From the NCBI GenBank assembly GCA_030830965.1, contig JAURLX010000004.1, positions 310,001 to 374,000 of the forward strand: a stretch of 64,000 nucleotides of DNA. Reading direction: 5' to 3'. The notes beneath the pieces are model-generated. The model was given only the letters and a program-made list of their open reading frames with translations. It did no database searches and was not told the origin of the DNA. This document shows, piece by piece, positions 1-9,556 of this stretch. The position numbers and the translations under genes were made by a program. Numbering within the stretch: position 1 is the stretch's first letter; each line of letters begins with the position of its first letter. Origin of the DNA: Verrucomicrobiota bacterium (GTDB taxonomy: Bacteria > Verrucomicrobiota > Verrucomicrobiia > Opitutales > UBA953).

Positions 1-327
<327 letters not shown>

Positions 328-342
328 CGGTGCTCCGTCAGG

Positions 343-801
343 TCACTTGGACTCGGCCTCGCCGCCGAGCAGGACGGCCTTGCCGCCGGCCGCCTCGATC
401 TTGGACTTGGCGGAAGCGGAAAAGGCGTGGGCGGAGACGGTGACGGCGCGGGCGATGTCGCCGGCGGCGAGCACCTTGAGGGGCCGGCCGTCGTCGCGAA
501 TCACACCGGCGGCCACGAGCTCGGCCGGTCCGAAGGCCTTGCCCTCCAGCTCCTGGAAGTCACGGACGTTGACGACCGTGAAAGCCACGCGGTTGACGTT
601 GCGGAAGCCGCGGTGCGGAAGACGGCGATAGAGGGGCATCTGGCCGCCTTCGAAGCCGGGACGGTGCCCGCCGCCGGACCGGGCCTTCATGCCCTTGTGT
701 CCGCGTCCGGAGGTCTTGCCATGTCCGGAGCCGCGGCCGCGGCCGAGGACCTTGTGACGGTGAGTGGAGCCCTTGATGGCGGGCAGTGCGTGGAGCTTCA
801 T
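343..801 (-). CDS. rplO: Ribosomal protein L15
   Basis: Large-subunit protein L15, a late assembly protein that binds 23S rRNA. The 152-residue product has the Gly/Arg-rich N-terminus (HKVLGRGRGSGHGKTSGRGHKG) and the GFEGGQMPLYRRLPHRGF motif of the family. It sits directly between rpsE (14-base gap) and secY. The usual rpmD (L30) gene is missing from that gap. Length is normal and the start at 801 is the only sensible one. Confidence 0.97.
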   Translation of the reverse strand: MKLHALPAIKGSTHRHKVLGRGRGSGHGKTSGRGHKGMKARSGGGHRPGFEGGQMPLYRRLPHRGFRNVNRVAFTVVNVRDFQELEGKAFGPAELVAAGVIRDDGRPLKVLAAGDIARAVTVSAHAFSASAKSKIEAAGGKAVLLGGEAESK

Positions 802-815
802 GACTGGTATGCCGC

Positions 816-1406
816 TCAGGAGCGGAGGTTCTTGATCTGTTCGAGGGTGCGGAGCCGGGAGAGCCCGTCGAGGGTCGCCTTGACGACGGCCTGCGGATTG
901 TTCGATCCCATGGACTTGGAAAGGACGTCCTTGTAACCGGCGACCTCAAGCACGGCGCGCACGCCGCCGCCGGCGATAAGCCCGGTGCCGGGAGCGGCCG
1001 GACGAAGCATCACCACGCCGCCGTCGGCATGGCCGACGACCTCGTGAGGGATGGTGTTTCCGCGAAGGTTGACGCGGACGAGCGCGCGATGGGCCCGGTC
1101 GGTGCCCTTGCGGATCGCATCAGGGACCTCCTTGGCCTTGCCGTAGCCGACCCCGACGCGGCCCTTACCATCGCCCGCCACGACGAGGGCGGCGAAGTTG
1201 AAGCGTCGTCCGCCCTTCACGACCTTGGAGCAGCGGTTGATGTGGACGACCTTGTCGTTGTACTCGGAGGGGGTGGCGTCGCGGTTGTCGCGGCGCGGGC
1301 CACGGGGGCCGCCAGGACCGCTGCGGCGCGGGCCGCGGCGTTCACCGGAAGGACGATCGGAGGGGGCGGGGGCCGCGGGGGCGGCGCTGGAGGCTGCTTC
1401 GCTCAT
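816..1406 (-). CDS. rpsE: Ribosomal protein S5 with an extended Arg/Gly/Pro N-terminus
   Basis: Small-subunit protein S5, which contributes to decoding accuracy and mRNA unwinding. The conserved core starts near residue 49 ([19 protein letters not shown]) and contains the double-stranded-RNA-binding S5 fold and the [19 protein letters not shown] motif. The product is 196 residues, about 30 longer than usual. The excess is a low-complexity N-terminal stretch rich in Ala, Pro, Arg and Gly, probably disordered. The gene is 7 bases downstream of rplR and 14 upstream of rplO. Confidence 0.97.
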   Translation of the reverse strand: MSEAASSAAPAAPAPSDRPSGERRGPRRSGPGGPRGPRRDNRDATPSEYNDKVVHINRCSKVVKGGRRFNFAALVVAGDGKGRVGVGYGKAKEVPDAIRKGTDRAHRALVRVNLRGNTIPHEVVGHADGGVVMLRPAAPGTGLIAGGGVRAVLEVAGYKDVLSKSMGSNNPQAVVKATLDGLSRLRTLEQIKNLRS

Positions 1407-1413
1407 GAAGTTG

Positions 1414-1776
1414 TCAGAAGTTGAGTCCGGCCTTGCGGGCGGCGTCGGCGAAGGACTTGACGGCCCCGTGATAACGCCGGCCGGCCCGGTCGAAGACGAC
1501 GGCGGTCACGCCGGCGGCCTTGGCCTTCGCCCCGAAGGCCTCGCCGAAGGCGGCGGCGCCGGCCACGTTGGGACGGAGCTTCTTGGCGCGGAGATCCTTG
1601 GACGTGGTGGCGAGGGATGCCACAGTCACGCGGCGGTCGTCGTCGATGGCCTGGGCGTAGAGGTGGAGATGGGTCAGCTTGAGGGCCAGACGGGGGCGCT
1701 CCGCGGTGCCGCGGACGGCCTTGCGGATGCGCCAGCGGCGCTTCTGGGCCAGGAGATTCTTCTTCTGCAGTTTCAT
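1414..1776 (-). CDS. rplR: Ribosomal protein L18
   Basis: Large-subunit protein L18, which binds 5S rRNA in the central protuberance with L5. The 120-residue product has the family pattern: a basic N-terminus ([20 protein letters not shown]), [20 protein letters not shown] and the C-terminal [23 protein letters not shown]. It lies between rplF and rpsE in normal spc order. The start at 1776 follows a pyrimidine-rich leader ending TTATTCCG, with no Shine-Dalgarno sequence. Confidence 0.97.
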   Translation of the reverse strand: MKLQKKNLLAQKRRWRIRKAVRGTAERPRLALKLTHLHLYAQAIDDDRRVTVASLATTSKDLRAKKLRPNVAGAAAFGEAFGAKAKAAGVTAVVFDRAGRRYHGAVKSFADAARKAGLNF

Positions 1777-1795
1777 CGGAATAAGGGGACGGGGC

Positions 1796-2332
1796 TTAGG
1801 CCGTCTTCTTGCCCTCCTTGCGGCGGACGTACTCGCCCTCGACGCGCACGCCCTTGCCCTTGTAGGGCTCGACCGGCTTGTAGAGCTTGATGGAGGAGGC
1901 CACTTGACCGACCATGTGGCGGTCCGGACCGGAGATGACCAGCTTGGTGCCGTCGGTGACCTCGACCTTCACGCCCTCGGGGATGGTGTACTGGATGGGG
2001 TGAGAATAGCCGAGCGCAAGGTCAAGGACCTTGCCCTTTAGCGCGGCCTTGAAGCCGACGCCCTCGATCAGGAGGGTCTTGGAGTAGCCGGAGGCGACGC
2101 CTTCGACCATGTTCCGGACGATGGCGCGCACGGTTCCGTGAAGGGCTCCGGCGGACTTGTCGGGAGTGAGGTCGGAGACGTTAACGACGGCCCCCTCGAC
2201 GACGACGCCGATCTGCGGGGGGAAGGGCTTGCTCAGCTTGCCCTTGGGACCCTCCACATGGACGACGTTGCCGGCCACGGAGACCTTGACGCCGGAGAGG
2301 ATGGTGACGGGCTGCTTGCCGATGCGACTCAT
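1796..2332 (-). CDS. rplF: Ribosomal protein L6
   Basis: Large-subunit protein L6, located near the factor-binding site. The start at 2332 (MSRIGKQPVTI) gives 178 residues, the usual length; the frame stays open further upstream but only overlaps rpsH. The two repeated L6 domains are visible, with the C-terminal signature PEPYKGKGVRVEGEYVRRKEGKK. The gene is 23 bases downstream of rpsH and 19 upstream of rplR. Confidence 0.97.
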   Translation of the reverse strand: MSRIGKQPVTILSGVKVSVAGNVVHVEGPKGKLSKPFPPQIGVVVEGAVVNVSDLTPDKSAGALHGTVRAIVRNMVEGVASGYSKTLLIEGVGFKAALKGKVLDLALGYSHPIQYTIPEGVKVEVTDGTKLVISGPDRHMVGQVASSIKLYKPVEPYKGKGVRVEGEYVRRKEGKKTA

Positions 2333-2355
2333 GGTGCGGGTGCTTGCGCGAGGGT

Positions 2356-2754
2356 TTACCAGACCTTGGCGAGGAGTTCGCCGCCCACCTTCTTCTGGCG
2401 GGCCTCGGCGTCGGTCATGACGCCGTGAGAAGTGGTGAGGATGGAGATGCCCATGCCGCCGATGACCTTGGGCACGGAGGAGTAGCCGGCGTAGACGCGC
2501 CGGCCGGGCTTCGAGACACGCTCGATGCTGGTGATGGCAGGGACGCCGGCCACGTACTTGAGGGTGAGCTCGAGCACAGGGAGCCCGTCGCGTTCGGCTT
2601 TGCGGAAGTCGGCGATGAAGCCGGACTGCTTGAGGATCCCCGCGACGCCCTCGCGGATGCGGGACCACTGCACGGTCACCGCAGGCTTGGAAGCCTGGGA
2701 TGCGTTGCGGAGGGAGGTGAGGAAGTCCCCGATGGTGTCGGTGGATGCGGACAT
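2356..2754 (-). CDS. rpsH: Ribosomal protein S8
   Basis: Small-subunit protein S8, a primary 16S rRNA binder that in Escherichia coli also represses the spc operon. The 132-residue sequence has the typical start (DTIGDFLTSLRNASQASKPAV) and the C-terminal GISILTTSHGVMTDAEARQKKVGGELLAKVW. It lies between rpsN and rplF. No Shine-Dalgarno sequence is evident before the ATG at 2754. Confidence 0.97.
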   Translation of the reverse strand: MSASTDTIGDFLTSLRNASQASKPAVTVQWSRIREGVAGILKQSGFIADFRKAERDGLPVLELTLKYVAGVPAITSIERVSKPGRRVYAGYSSVPKVIGGMGISILTTSHGVMTDAEARQKKVGGELLAKVW

Positions 2755-2776
2755 GTCAGTATAGGGTCGGGGAGGG

Positions 2777-3082
2777 TTACCAGGAGGCCTTGGTGACTCC
2801 GGGGATCTGGCCGCTGAGGGCGAGCTCGCGGAAGGTGATGCGGGAGAGGCCGAACTTGCGGATGAACGCGCGGGGACGGCCGGAGATGGAGCAGCGGTTC
2901 TTGTGGCGGACGCGCGAGGAGTTGCGCGGCAGTTTGGAGAGGCGGCGCTGGGCGTCGTAGAACGCCTCCTCCGACACGTTGGGGTCGGAGAGGACCTTCT
3001 TCAGTTCGGCGCGCTTGGCGGCGTACTTCTTGACGAGGCGACCGCGCTTGAGGGCGCGCTGGATGACGGACTTCTTGGCCAT
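2777..3082 (-). CDS. rpsN: Ribosomal protein S14, zinc-free long form
   Basis: Small-subunit protein S14. At 101 residues it is the long form without the CxxC zinc pairs of the short type. The conserved C-terminal block [20 protein letters not shown] followed by [23 protein letters not shown] is intact. It lies between rplE and rpsH. Spacing to both neighbours is about 20 bases, consistent with one transcript. Confidence 0.97.
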   Translation of the reverse strand: MAKKSVIQRALKRGRLVKKYAAKRAELKKVLSDPNVSEEAFYDAQRRLSKLPRNSSRVRHKNRCSISGRPRAFIRKFGLSRITFRELALSGQIPGVTKASW

Positions 3083-3103
3083 GCTGGTGTGAAGGTGCTG
3101 GGT

Positions 3104-3700
3104 TCAGGCCTTGGCGGCGGGCTCGGCCGTGGCCGTGGCGGCCGCGGCGGTGGAACGGCGGAAAGGCATTCCGAGCAGACGGAGCAGCTCACGCCCCTCG
3201 TCATCGGTCTCGGCGGAGGTCACGATGACGACGTCGAGCCCGATGTTGGACCGCTGAGAGCCGTCGGCCTGGGTCTCGGGGAAGATGGTGTGGTCCGTGA
3301 TGCCGAGGGAATAGTTGCCGCGTCCGTCGAGACGGTTGGAGGTGCCGCGGAAGTCGCGGATCATCGGGAGGGCCACCGCGGTGAGGCGGAGGAGGAACTC
3401 CCACATGCGAGCCCCGCGCAAGGTCACCATGCAGCCGAGGGGCATGCCCTGGCGGACCTTGAAGTTCGCGACGGACTTGGTGGCCTTGGTGATCACGGGC
3501 TTCTGGCCCGAGAGCTTGGTGAGCTCCTTGACGACCTCGGCCATGTGGCCCTTGTCGGCCTCGGCCTTGAAGGCGGAGTTGAGCACGATCTTCTTAAGAC
3601 CGGGCACTTCATGCACGTTCTTGTAGCCGCGGCTCTTGCGGAGCTCGGGGACGACCTTCTCGAGGTAGTGCTTCTTGAGGTAGGGGACGTTCTGGGACAT
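3104..3700 (-). CDS. rplE: Ribosomal protein L5 with a short Ala-rich tail
   Basis: Large-subunit protein L5, which contacts 5S rRNA and the P-site tRNA. I take the ATG at 3700 (MSQNVPYLKKHY) as the start; the upstream ATG at 3736 adds 12 residues unlike the family and overlaps rplX. The core ends at LLRLLGMPFRRS. About 17 Ala/Thr-rich residues follow, giving 198 residues against roughly 180 usually. The tail is probably disordered. Confidence 0.96.
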   Translation of the reverse strand: MSQNVPYLKKHYLEKVVPELRKSRGYKNVHEVPGLKKIVLNSAFKAEADKGHMAEVVKELTKLSGQKPVITKATKSVANFKVRQGMPLGCMVTLRGARMWEFLLRLTAVALPMIRDFRGTSNRLDGRGNYSLGITDHTIFPETQADGSQRSNIGLDVVIVTSAETDDEGRELLRLLGMPFRRSTAAAATATAEPAAKA

Positions 3701-3732
3701 CTGGGAAGTTCTCTCGGGTGGTTTCGTCTGGA

Positions 3733-3996
3733 TCACTTGCGCGCCGGCTTCTTGGCGCGACGAGCGTCGAAGAGCGACGCGAGCATGACGTTGGAGCGGT
3801 GGATGGGGGCCTCGCGCTCGGTGATGCCGCCCTGCCCGTCCTGGGTGCGCTTGAGGTGGCGCTTCACGAGGTTGAGCCCCTCGACGACGACGCGCTCCGC
3901 GGAGCGATCGTAGCTGGACACCTTGCCACGACGGCCCTTGGAGGCGCCGGCGATGACGACGACCTCGTCGCCTTTCTTAATGTCGGTCTTGGCCAT
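3733..3996 (-). CDS. rplX: Ribosomal protein L24
   Basis: Large-subunit protein L24, an assembly initiator that binds the 5' end of 23S rRNA. The start at 3996 ([17 protein letters not shown]) gives 87 residues. The KOW motif is clear: [18 protein letters not shown]. The C-terminus has the expected [17 protein letters not shown]. The start is 2 bases after the rplN stop. The same frame stays open upstream through rplN, but that part is a shadow. Confidence 0.96.
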   Translation of the reverse strand: MAKTDIKKGDEVVVIAGASKGRRGKVSSYDRSAERVVVEGLNLVKRHLKRTQDGQGGITEREAPIHRSNVMLASLFDARRAKKPARK

Positions 3997-3998
3997 GT

Positions 3999-4364
3999 TC
4001 AGAGGACCTCGGGGGCGAGGGAGATGATCTTCATGAAGTTCTTGCCGCGGAGCTCGCGGGCGACGGGGCCGAAGATGCGGGTGCCCTTGGGGTTGCCGTT
4101 CTCGTCGAGGATGACCACGGCGTTGGTGTCGAAACGGAGGTAGCTGCCGTCGCTCCGGCGGATGGGAGCGACGGTGCGCACGATGACCGCCCGGCAAACG
4201 GACCCCTTCTTGACCTGGGCGTCGGGCGTGGAGTCCTTGACGGAGCAGATGATGACGTCGCCGATGCCGGCGGTGTCGGTCATCTGTCCAAGGCGGCGGA
4301 TCATCCGCACCTTGCGGGCCCCGGTGTTGTCGGCTACTTCGAGCCGTGAAAGCATCTGGATCAT
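3999..4364 (-). CDS. rplN: Ribosomal protein L14
   Basis: Large-subunit protein L14, which lies at the subunit interface and forms an intersubunit bridge. The 121-residue product is highly conserved: [36 protein letters not shown], and [20 protein letters not shown]. It is one of the few genes in this operon with a recognisable Shine-Dalgarno sequence (AGGAG about 10 bases before the ATG). Confidence 0.98.
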   Translation of the reverse strand: MIQMLSRLEVADNTGARKVRMIRRLGQMTDTAGIGDVIICSVKDSTPDAQVKKGSVCRAVIVRTVAPIRRSDGSYLRFDTNAVVILDENGNPKGTRIFGPVARELRGKNFMKIISLAPEVL

Positions 4365-4387
4365 GACGTTGGTCTCCTAGTCTTGGT

Positions 4388-4672
4388 TCATTCGTCAACC
4401 GACTGGGCGGCGATTTTGGCGGCCTCGACGACGCGGATGACGCGCCAGCGCTTCAGCTTCGAGAGGGGGCGGGTCTCCATGATTTCGACACGGTCGCCCG
4501 GCTTGCACTCGTTCTTCTCGTCGTGGGCGTGAAGCACGGTGCGGCGCTTGACCTCCTTGCCGTACATGGGATGGGGCACGGTATACTGGTAGGAGACCTT
4601 GACGGTCTTGTCGCCGGAGCGGGAGGCGACGACCCCCTGGAGGGCCTTTCGGTTGGAGCGGTTCTCGGACAT
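4388..4672 (-). CDS. rpsQ: Ribosomal protein S17
   Basis: Small-subunit protein S17, an OB-fold primary 16S rRNA binder. The 94-residue product carries the family's [20 protein letters not shown] start and the [20 protein letters not shown] signature. It lies between rpmC and rplN. The start codon follows the pyrimidine-rich sequence TTTTCCCG, a leader shared with rpmC and rpsJ, with no Shine-Dalgarno sequence. Confidence 0.97.
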   Translation of the reverse strand: MSENRSNRKALQGVVASRSGDKTVKVSYQYTVPHPMYGKEVKRRTVLHAHDEKNECKPGDRVEIMETRPLSKLKRWRVIRVVEAAKIAAQSVDE

Positions 4673-4691
4673 CGGGAAAATCAGGACAGGT

Positions 4692-4910
4692 TCACTTCTT
4701 GGCGTTCTGGCCGAGGACGGTCAGGCAACGGGCCACCTCGCGGCGGAGGGCGCGGAAACGGGCGGGGTTCTCCACCGCGCCGGTGGCCTTCTTGAGGCGG
4801 AGGGCGAGCAGCTCCTCGCGGGCTTCGCGCACCCGCTTCTCGAGCTCGGCGGCCGCGAGCGGACGGAGGGAGGAGGCGGCGGAGGGCTTGTCTTTCCGGT
4901 AGTTGGACAT
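4692..4910 (-). CDS. rpmC: Ribosomal protein L29
   Basis: Large-subunit protein L29, found at the peptide exit tunnel, where it helps dock ribosome-associated factors. The 72-residue helical product contains the expected ELEKRVREAREELLALRLKK block and a C-terminal REVARCLTVLGQNAKK. Its position between rplP and rpsQ is canonical. The ATG follows CTTTTCCCG. Confidence 0.95.
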   Translation of the reverse strand: MSNYRKDKPSAASSLRPLAAAELEKRVREAREELLALRLKKATGAVENPARFRALRREVARCLTVLGQNAKK

Positions 4911-4951
4911 CGGGAAAAGGGGTCAGTTATGGGCTTCGGGCGCAGCGTACA

Positions 4952-5380
4952 TCAATACTTTTCGAGTTCTTCGCGGGCCACGAACCGGCAGCGGACCTGG
5001 AGCTTGGTGTCGGCGAGGCGCATGGCCTCCCGGGCGGTGCTGAGGGGGACGCCGGCCACCTCGAAGAGCATGGTGCCGGGCTTAATGACGGAGACGTAGA
5101 GCTCGACGCTGCCCTTTCCGGAACCCATGCGGACCTCGGCCGGCTTCTTGGTCACCGGGGTGTGGGGGAAGATGCGCATCCACATCTTGCCCTTGCGCTT
5201 GAGGGAGCGGGAGATCGCGATGCGCGCGGCCTCGATCTGGTTGGCGGGGACGCGGGCGCGATCCAGGGACTGGATGCCGAAGTCGCCGAAGGCGAGGGTG
5301 TTGCAGACCGTGGCGTTGCCGCGGATCTTGCCCTTGCGGTGTTTGCGCCACTTCGTGCGGGCTGGCTGGAGATTGGCCAT
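4952..5380 (-). CDS. rplP: Ribosomal protein L16
   Basis: Large-subunit protein L16, which helps form the A-site region of the peptidyl-transferase centre. The 142-residue product starts at 5380 (MANLQPARTKWRKHRKGKI). It has the conserved FGDFGIQSLDRARVPANQIEAARIAI, MWMRIFPHTPVTKKPAEVRMG and GKGSVELYVSVIKPGTMLFEV blocks. It follows rpsC by 39 bases and precedes rpmC. Confidence 0.98.
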   Translation of the reverse strand: MANLQPARTKWRKHRKGKIRGNATVCNTLAFGDFGIQSLDRARVPANQIEAARIAISRSLKRKGKMWMRIFPHTPVTKKPAEVRMGSGKGSVELYVSVIKPGTMLFEVAGVPLSTAREAMRLADTKLQVRCRFVAREELEKY

Positions 5381-5419
5381 GGTGTCGGTTCAGGTGGGTG
5401 GATGAGCGGGCGGCGGTGA

Positions 5420-6061
<642 letters not shown>

Positions 6062-6080
6062 GTGGAAAGGCGGCGGGGGG

Positions 6081-6425
6081 TCACTTGGTGGCGGAGCCGA
6101 GAGCCACGCGCACGTGGCTCAGCGACTTGTGGATGGGGTGCGCCGAGCCGCGGGCGGCCGGCATCGAACGCTTGATGACCGGGCCCTGGTTGACGGTGGC
6201 GGAGACCACGACGAGCTCGCTGCTCGAGAGGTTGTGGTTGTTCTCCGCGTTGGCGATGGCGCTGGCAAGGGTCTTGCCCAGGATGCGCGCGGACTTGCGC
6301 GGGATGAAACGCAGGAGCTGCACGGCCTCCTCGGCGGGCAGGCCCTGGATCTGGCGCGCGACTTCGCGGACCTTCTGGGGCGACATGCGGGCGAAACGGG
6401 TGGTGGCGTGGACTTGGGCGGACAT
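6081..6425 (-). CDS. rplV: Ribosomal protein L22
   Basis: Large-subunit protein L22, whose long hairpin lines the exit tunnel and can carry macrolide-resistance changes. The 114-residue product starts MSAQVHATTRFARMSPQKVR. It includes the ILGKTLASAIANAENNH helix and the tunnel hairpin near RSMPAARGSAHPIHKSLSHVRV. Its upstream neighbour is not rpsS directly but a small exported-protein gene. Confidence 0.97.
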   Translation of the reverse strand: MSAQVHATTRFARMSPQKVREVARQIQGLPAEEAVQLLRFIPRKSARILGKTLASAIANAENNHNLSSSELVVVSATVNQGPVIKRSMPAARGSAHPIHKSLSHVRVALGSATK

Positions 6426-6445
6426 GACTTGTGTGAAAGTGTTGG

Positions 6446-6793
6446 TCAGAGACGGGGGTTGGCGCGCACGGAGACGACGTCCCCGACGGCGATGGAGACG
6501 GCGGGCGCAAGCTCCAAGACCAGTGCGACGGCGCGGGACCGGGAGGATTCGGCGACGACGACGGCGCCGAGCGGGGCGCCCGCGCGGGAGACGGTGCAGA
6601 CCGAGCCCGGACGCAGGCCGCGCTCATAGCCTCCCTCGAGGACGAGCAGGTCGGCGGTCCGGCCGGCGACGACCGAGAGCACCGCGGCGCGCCCGTCGGA
6701 CTCCGCCGGCGCGGCCACGCGCGTCTCCGCGCCGGACGCGAAGACGGCGGCGAGGAGGAGGGCGGTGGCGAGGGCGCGGCGCACGGGGATCAC
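6446..6793 (-). CDS. Small exported protein of unknown function inserted between rpsS and rplV
   Basis: I do not recognise the family. The 115-residue product has a Sec-type signal peptide: [23 protein letters not shown], with two N-terminal arginines, a hydrophobic core and cleavage likely after about residue 20. The mature part is short and probably beta-rich, with the pattern [22 protein letters not shown] and a closing [10 protein letters not shown]. It loosely recalls small barrel domains such as the FlgT C-terminus; that resemblance is by eye only. Its GTG start overlaps the rpsS stop in GTGA, so translation should be coupled to S19. rplV begins 20 bases after its stop. An exported product inside the S10 operon is unusual. 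Confidence 0.8.
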   Translation of the reverse strand: MIPVRRALATALLLAAVFASGAETRVAAPAESDGRAAVLSVVAGRTADLLVLEGGYERGLRPGSVCTVSRAGAPLGAVVVAESSRSRAVALVLELAPAVSIAVGDVVSVRANPRL

Positions 6794-7068
6794 TTGGCCT
6801 CCTTGCGGGAGGGCTGGGTGTGCTGACGGAAGGTGCGGGTGGGCGAGAACTCGCCGAGCTTGTGCCCGACCATGTTCTCGGTGACGTAGACGGGGACGAA
6901 GGCCTTGCCGTTGTGGACCTCAAGGTTGACGCCGATGAACTCAGGCGTGACGGTCGAACGACGGGACCAGGTCTTGATGGGCTTGCGGCTGTTCGCCTTC
7001 TGGGCGGCCTGCACCTTGTCGAGCAGGTGAGGGTCGACGAAGAAGCCTTTCTTGCGGGAGCGTGCCAT
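6790..7068 (-). CDS. rpsS: Ribosomal protein S19
   Basis: Small-subunit protein S19, in the head of the 30S subunit. The 92-residue product has the conserved [17 protein letters not shown] start, [13 protein letters not shown], and the signature [22 protein letters not shown]. Its TGA stop overlaps the GTG start of the small exported-protein gene by four bases. rplB lies 21 bases upstream. Confidence 0.98.
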   Translation of the reverse strand: MARSRKKGFFVDPHLLDKVQAAQKANSRKPIKTWSRRSTVTPEFIGVNLEVHNGKAFVPVYVTENMVGHKLGEFSPTRTFRQHTQPSRKEAK

Positions 7069-7089
7069 GTTGCGAGGTGGCTGGAGGGG

Positions 7090-7950
7090 TTAGACCTGCT
7101 TCACCTTCCGGCCGTTGCGGCGGACGATGATCTGGTTGTTGGAGGGCTTGGCCTTGATGCGCGTCGGGAAGCCCTTCGCGAGCTGCCCCCAGGGGGACTT
7201 GAGCTGCTGGCGTCCGCCGCCGCCCTTCTTCTTGCCGCCGCCGCCACCGTTGGGGTGGTCGACGGGATTCATGGTCATGCCGCGCTGACGGGGACGCAGC
7301 CCCTTCCAGCGGTTACGGCCGGCCTTGCCCATGCTCGCGTTGTGGTGGTCGACGTTGCCCACCACGCCCACGGTGGCGCGGCAGTCGGCGTTGAGATAAC
7401 GCTGTTCGCCGGAAGGCATGCGGAGGATGGCCCGGTCAGCCTCGATGCCGAGGAGCTGGGCGTAGCCGCCGGCGGAACGGGCCAGCTGGCCGCCCTTGCC
7501 GGGCTCGATCTCGATGCAGTGAATGAAGGTCGAGGGAGGGATCAGCCGCAGGGGCAGGGAGAGCCCCGGGGTGAGCTGCTCTTGGGCGGTGTTGGTGCTG
7601 ACGAGCTTGTCGCCGACCTTGAGACCATCCGGAGCCAGGATGTAGGCGATGGACTTGTCGGCGTACTCGATGAGGGCGAGGTGCGCGGTGCGGTTCGGGT
7701 CGTACTCGAGACGGGTGACGGTCGCCACCTCGTCGATGCGCTCACGGCGGAAGTCGACCTTGCGGTAGAGCTTCTTGTGGCCCCCGCCACGGCGGCGGGA
7801 AGTGATGCGTCCGTAGCAGTTGCGACCGCGGGCGCGATGATTGCTCTCCGTGAGCGAGCGCTCGGGGCGGCCCGCATGGAGGCCCTCGGTCTTCACGCGG
7901 ACCAGGAAGCGCTGGCCGGGGGTGACGGGACGATGGGTGATGAGAGGCAT
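7090..7950 (-). CDS. rplB: Ribosomal protein L2
   Basis: Large-subunit protein L2, essential for subunit association and peptidyl transfer. The 286-residue product has the RNA-binding OB domain (RGRNCYGRITSRRRGGGHKKLYRKVDF) and the C-terminal loop with GMTMNPVDHPNGGGGGK, which contains the conserved active-centre histidine. Length is near normal. It lies between rplW and rpsS. Confidence 0.98.
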   Translation of the reverse strand: MPLITHRPVTPGQRFLVRVKTEGLHAGRPERSLTESNHRARGRNCYGRITSRRRGGGHKKLYRKVDFRRERIDEVATVTRLEYDPNRTAHLALIEYADKSIAYILAPDGLKVGDKLVSTNTAQEQLTPGLSLPLRLIPPSTFIHCIEIEPGKGGQLARSAGGYAQLLGIEADRAILRMPSGEQRYLNADCRATVGVVGNVDHHNASMGKAGRNRWKGLRPRQRGMTMNPVDHPNGGGGGKKKGGGGRQQLKSPWGQLAKGFPTRIKAKPSNNQIIVRRNGRKVKQV

Positions 7951-7970
7951 GGGATTGGTTTCCGCTTGAA

Positions 7971-8258
7971 TCAGGCGAGGGAGATGACGTCGCCCTTCTT
8001 CAGGGTGACGATGGCGCGGCGGGAGGAAGTCTCGGTGTAGATCGCGCCTCCTCCGAGGCGGCTGCGGCGCACCTTGCCCTTGCGGACGAGGACGTTGACC
8101 TTCTCGACGGTCACCTTGAAGGACGCCTCGACGGCGGCCTTGATCTGCCTGCGGTCGGCTCCGGGGAGCACCTCGAAGACGTACTTGTTGGCCTCGGCGA
8201 GGCCTGACGCCTTCTCGGTGAGTACCGGGCGGCTGATGATTTCAGAGGCGGGCTTCAT
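7971..8258 (-). CDS. rplW: Ribosomal protein L23
   Basis: Large-subunit protein L23, at the exit tunnel, the docking site for trigger factor and SRP in other bacteria. The 95-residue product contains ISRPVLTEKASGLAEANKYVFEV and VEKVNVLVRKGKVRR. It starts 10 bases after the rplD stop and ends 20 bases before rplB. Confidence 0.97.
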   Translation of the reverse strand: MKPASEIISRPVLTEKASGLAEANKYVFEVLPGADRRQIKAAVEASFKVTVEKVNVLVRKGKVRRSRLGGGAIYTETSSRRAIVTLKKGDVISLA

Positions 8259-8268
8259 GGGTGCGGCT

Positions 8269-8895
8269 TCAGTTCTTGGCGCGCTCGAGGACCTTCTGGA
8301 GTCCGGACTCGGAGATCAGCACACGGGGGGTGCGGACGAGGTCGAGGGCGTTGAGGTTGGAGGAGTTGGAGAAGACGGCGCGGCCGATGTTGCGGCTGGC
8401 GCGCAGGACGGGCTCGGACCAGGCGCTGTCGACGACGAGCAGCCTGCGCCCCTCGGGGCTCACGTTGCTGAGGACCTTGGCGAACAGACGGGTCTTGGGC
8501 TGGGCGACCTCGAACTTCTCGATGACCGACAGGCCGCCGTCCTTGGCGAGCTCGAAGAGGGCGCGGGCGAGAGCCACGCGGCGCGCCTTGGCCGTGATGG
8601 TCTTGGACCAGTCGCGGGGGCGGGGGCCGAAGACGACGCCGCCCTTATAGAGCTGGGGGGCGCGCTTGTCGCCGTGGCGGGAGCCACCAGAACCCTTCTG
8701 GGGCAGGATTTTCTTACCGGAGCCGGCGACTTCGCCGTAGTCCTTGGTCTTGGAGGTTCCCTGGCGCTTGTTGGCCTGGTAGGAGACGACGACCTGCTTG
8801 AGCAGGGCGACGCCGCGGCTTCCCTCGAAGGAGGGGATTTCAAACTCCTTCTCGGTGAAGGCGGAGCCGTCGGGCTTGTAGACTTTGAGCTTCAT
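8269..8895 (-). CDS. rplD: Ribosomal protein L4
   Basis: Large-subunit protein L4, which reaches into the exit tunnel; in E. coli it also autoregulates the S10 operon. The 208-residue product has the characteristic loop QGTSKTKDYGEVAGSGKKILPQKGSGGSRHGDKRAPQ and GGVVFGPRPRDWS. It is followed closely by rplW and preceded by rplC with a 22-base gap. Confidence 0.97.
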   Translation of the reverse strand: MKLKVYKPDGSAFTEKEFEIPSFEGSRGVALLKQVVVSYQANKRQGTSKTKDYGEVAGSGKKILPQKGSGGSRHGDKRAPQLYKGGVVFGPRPRDWSKTITAKARRVALARALFELAKDGGLSVIEKFEVAQPKTRLFAKVLSNVSPEGRRLLVVDSAWSEPVLRASRNIGRAVFSNSSNLNALDLVRTPRVLISESGLQKVLERAKN

Positions 8896-8917
8896 TTTAC
8901 TTCAGATGGCGGGGTGA

Positions 8918-9556
8918 TCACTTAGCGACGGCCTTCTTGGCCGGACGGACGACGACGACTTCGCCGTTGGCGCCGGGGAAGCTGCCCTTGATGAGCAGGA
9001 GGTTCTTTTCGGCTAGGACTTGGACGACCCGGAGGTTCTGCGCGGTGCGGCGCACGTCGCCCATGTGACCGGGCATGCGCTTTCCCTTGAAGACGTGACC
9101 AGGGGTCTGGCGCATGCCGATCGAGCCGATCCGTCGGTGCATCATGTGCCCGTGGGAATCCGGCTGGCCGGACATGTTATGACGCTTCATCACGCCCTGG
9201 AAGCCCCGGCCCTTCACCGTGCCGATGACGTCCACGAGCTGTCCGGGGGAGAATTTCTCGACGGTGATGACGTCGCCTACCTTGGCTTCAACCGCCACGC
9301 TCTGCCGGATCTCATGGAGATGGCTGTGGGCCGGGACGCCGGCCTTGCGGAGATGGCCCATCTCCCCGGCGGAGAGACGGCTCTCCTTCTGGGCGCCGAA
9401 GGCGATCTGGACGGCATGATAGCCGTCCTTCTCCTGCGTCTTGACCTGGGTCACGGGGCAGGGACCCGCCTGGATGACCGTCACGGGCACGAGGACGTTG
9501 TCCCCGTCGTAGACCTGGGTCATGCCGATTTTCTTTCCGAGTAGCTGGTGCTTCAT
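8918..9556 (-). CDS. rplC: Ribosomal protein L3
   Basis: Large-subunit protein L3, an early assembly protein whose extension approaches the peptidyl-transferase centre. The 212-residue product has LGKKIGMTQVYDGDNVLVPVTVI, the GVMKRHNMSGQPDSHGHMMHR loop (its glutamine is the residue methylated in other bacteria) and GKRMPGHMGDVRRTAQNL. A 139-base gap separates it from rpsJ, by far the largest gap inside the operon. That gap may hold a regulatory RNA. Confidence 0.98.
   Translation of the reverse strand: MKHQLLGKKIGMTQVYDGDNVLVPVTVIQAGPCPVTQVKTQEKDGYHAVQIAFGAQKESRLSAGEMGHLRKAGVPAHSHLHEIRQSVAVEAKVGDVITVEKFSPGQLVDVIGTVKGRGFQGVMKRHNMSGQPDSHGHMMHRRIGSIGMRQTPGHVFKGKRMPGHMGDVRRTAQNLRVVQVLAEKNLLLIKGSFPGANGEVVVVRPAKKAVAK

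Noticed and set aside
6085-8040. 651-codon open frame on the plus strand across rplV to rplB
   Set aside because: Shadow of five well-conserved ribosomal genes on the other strand.
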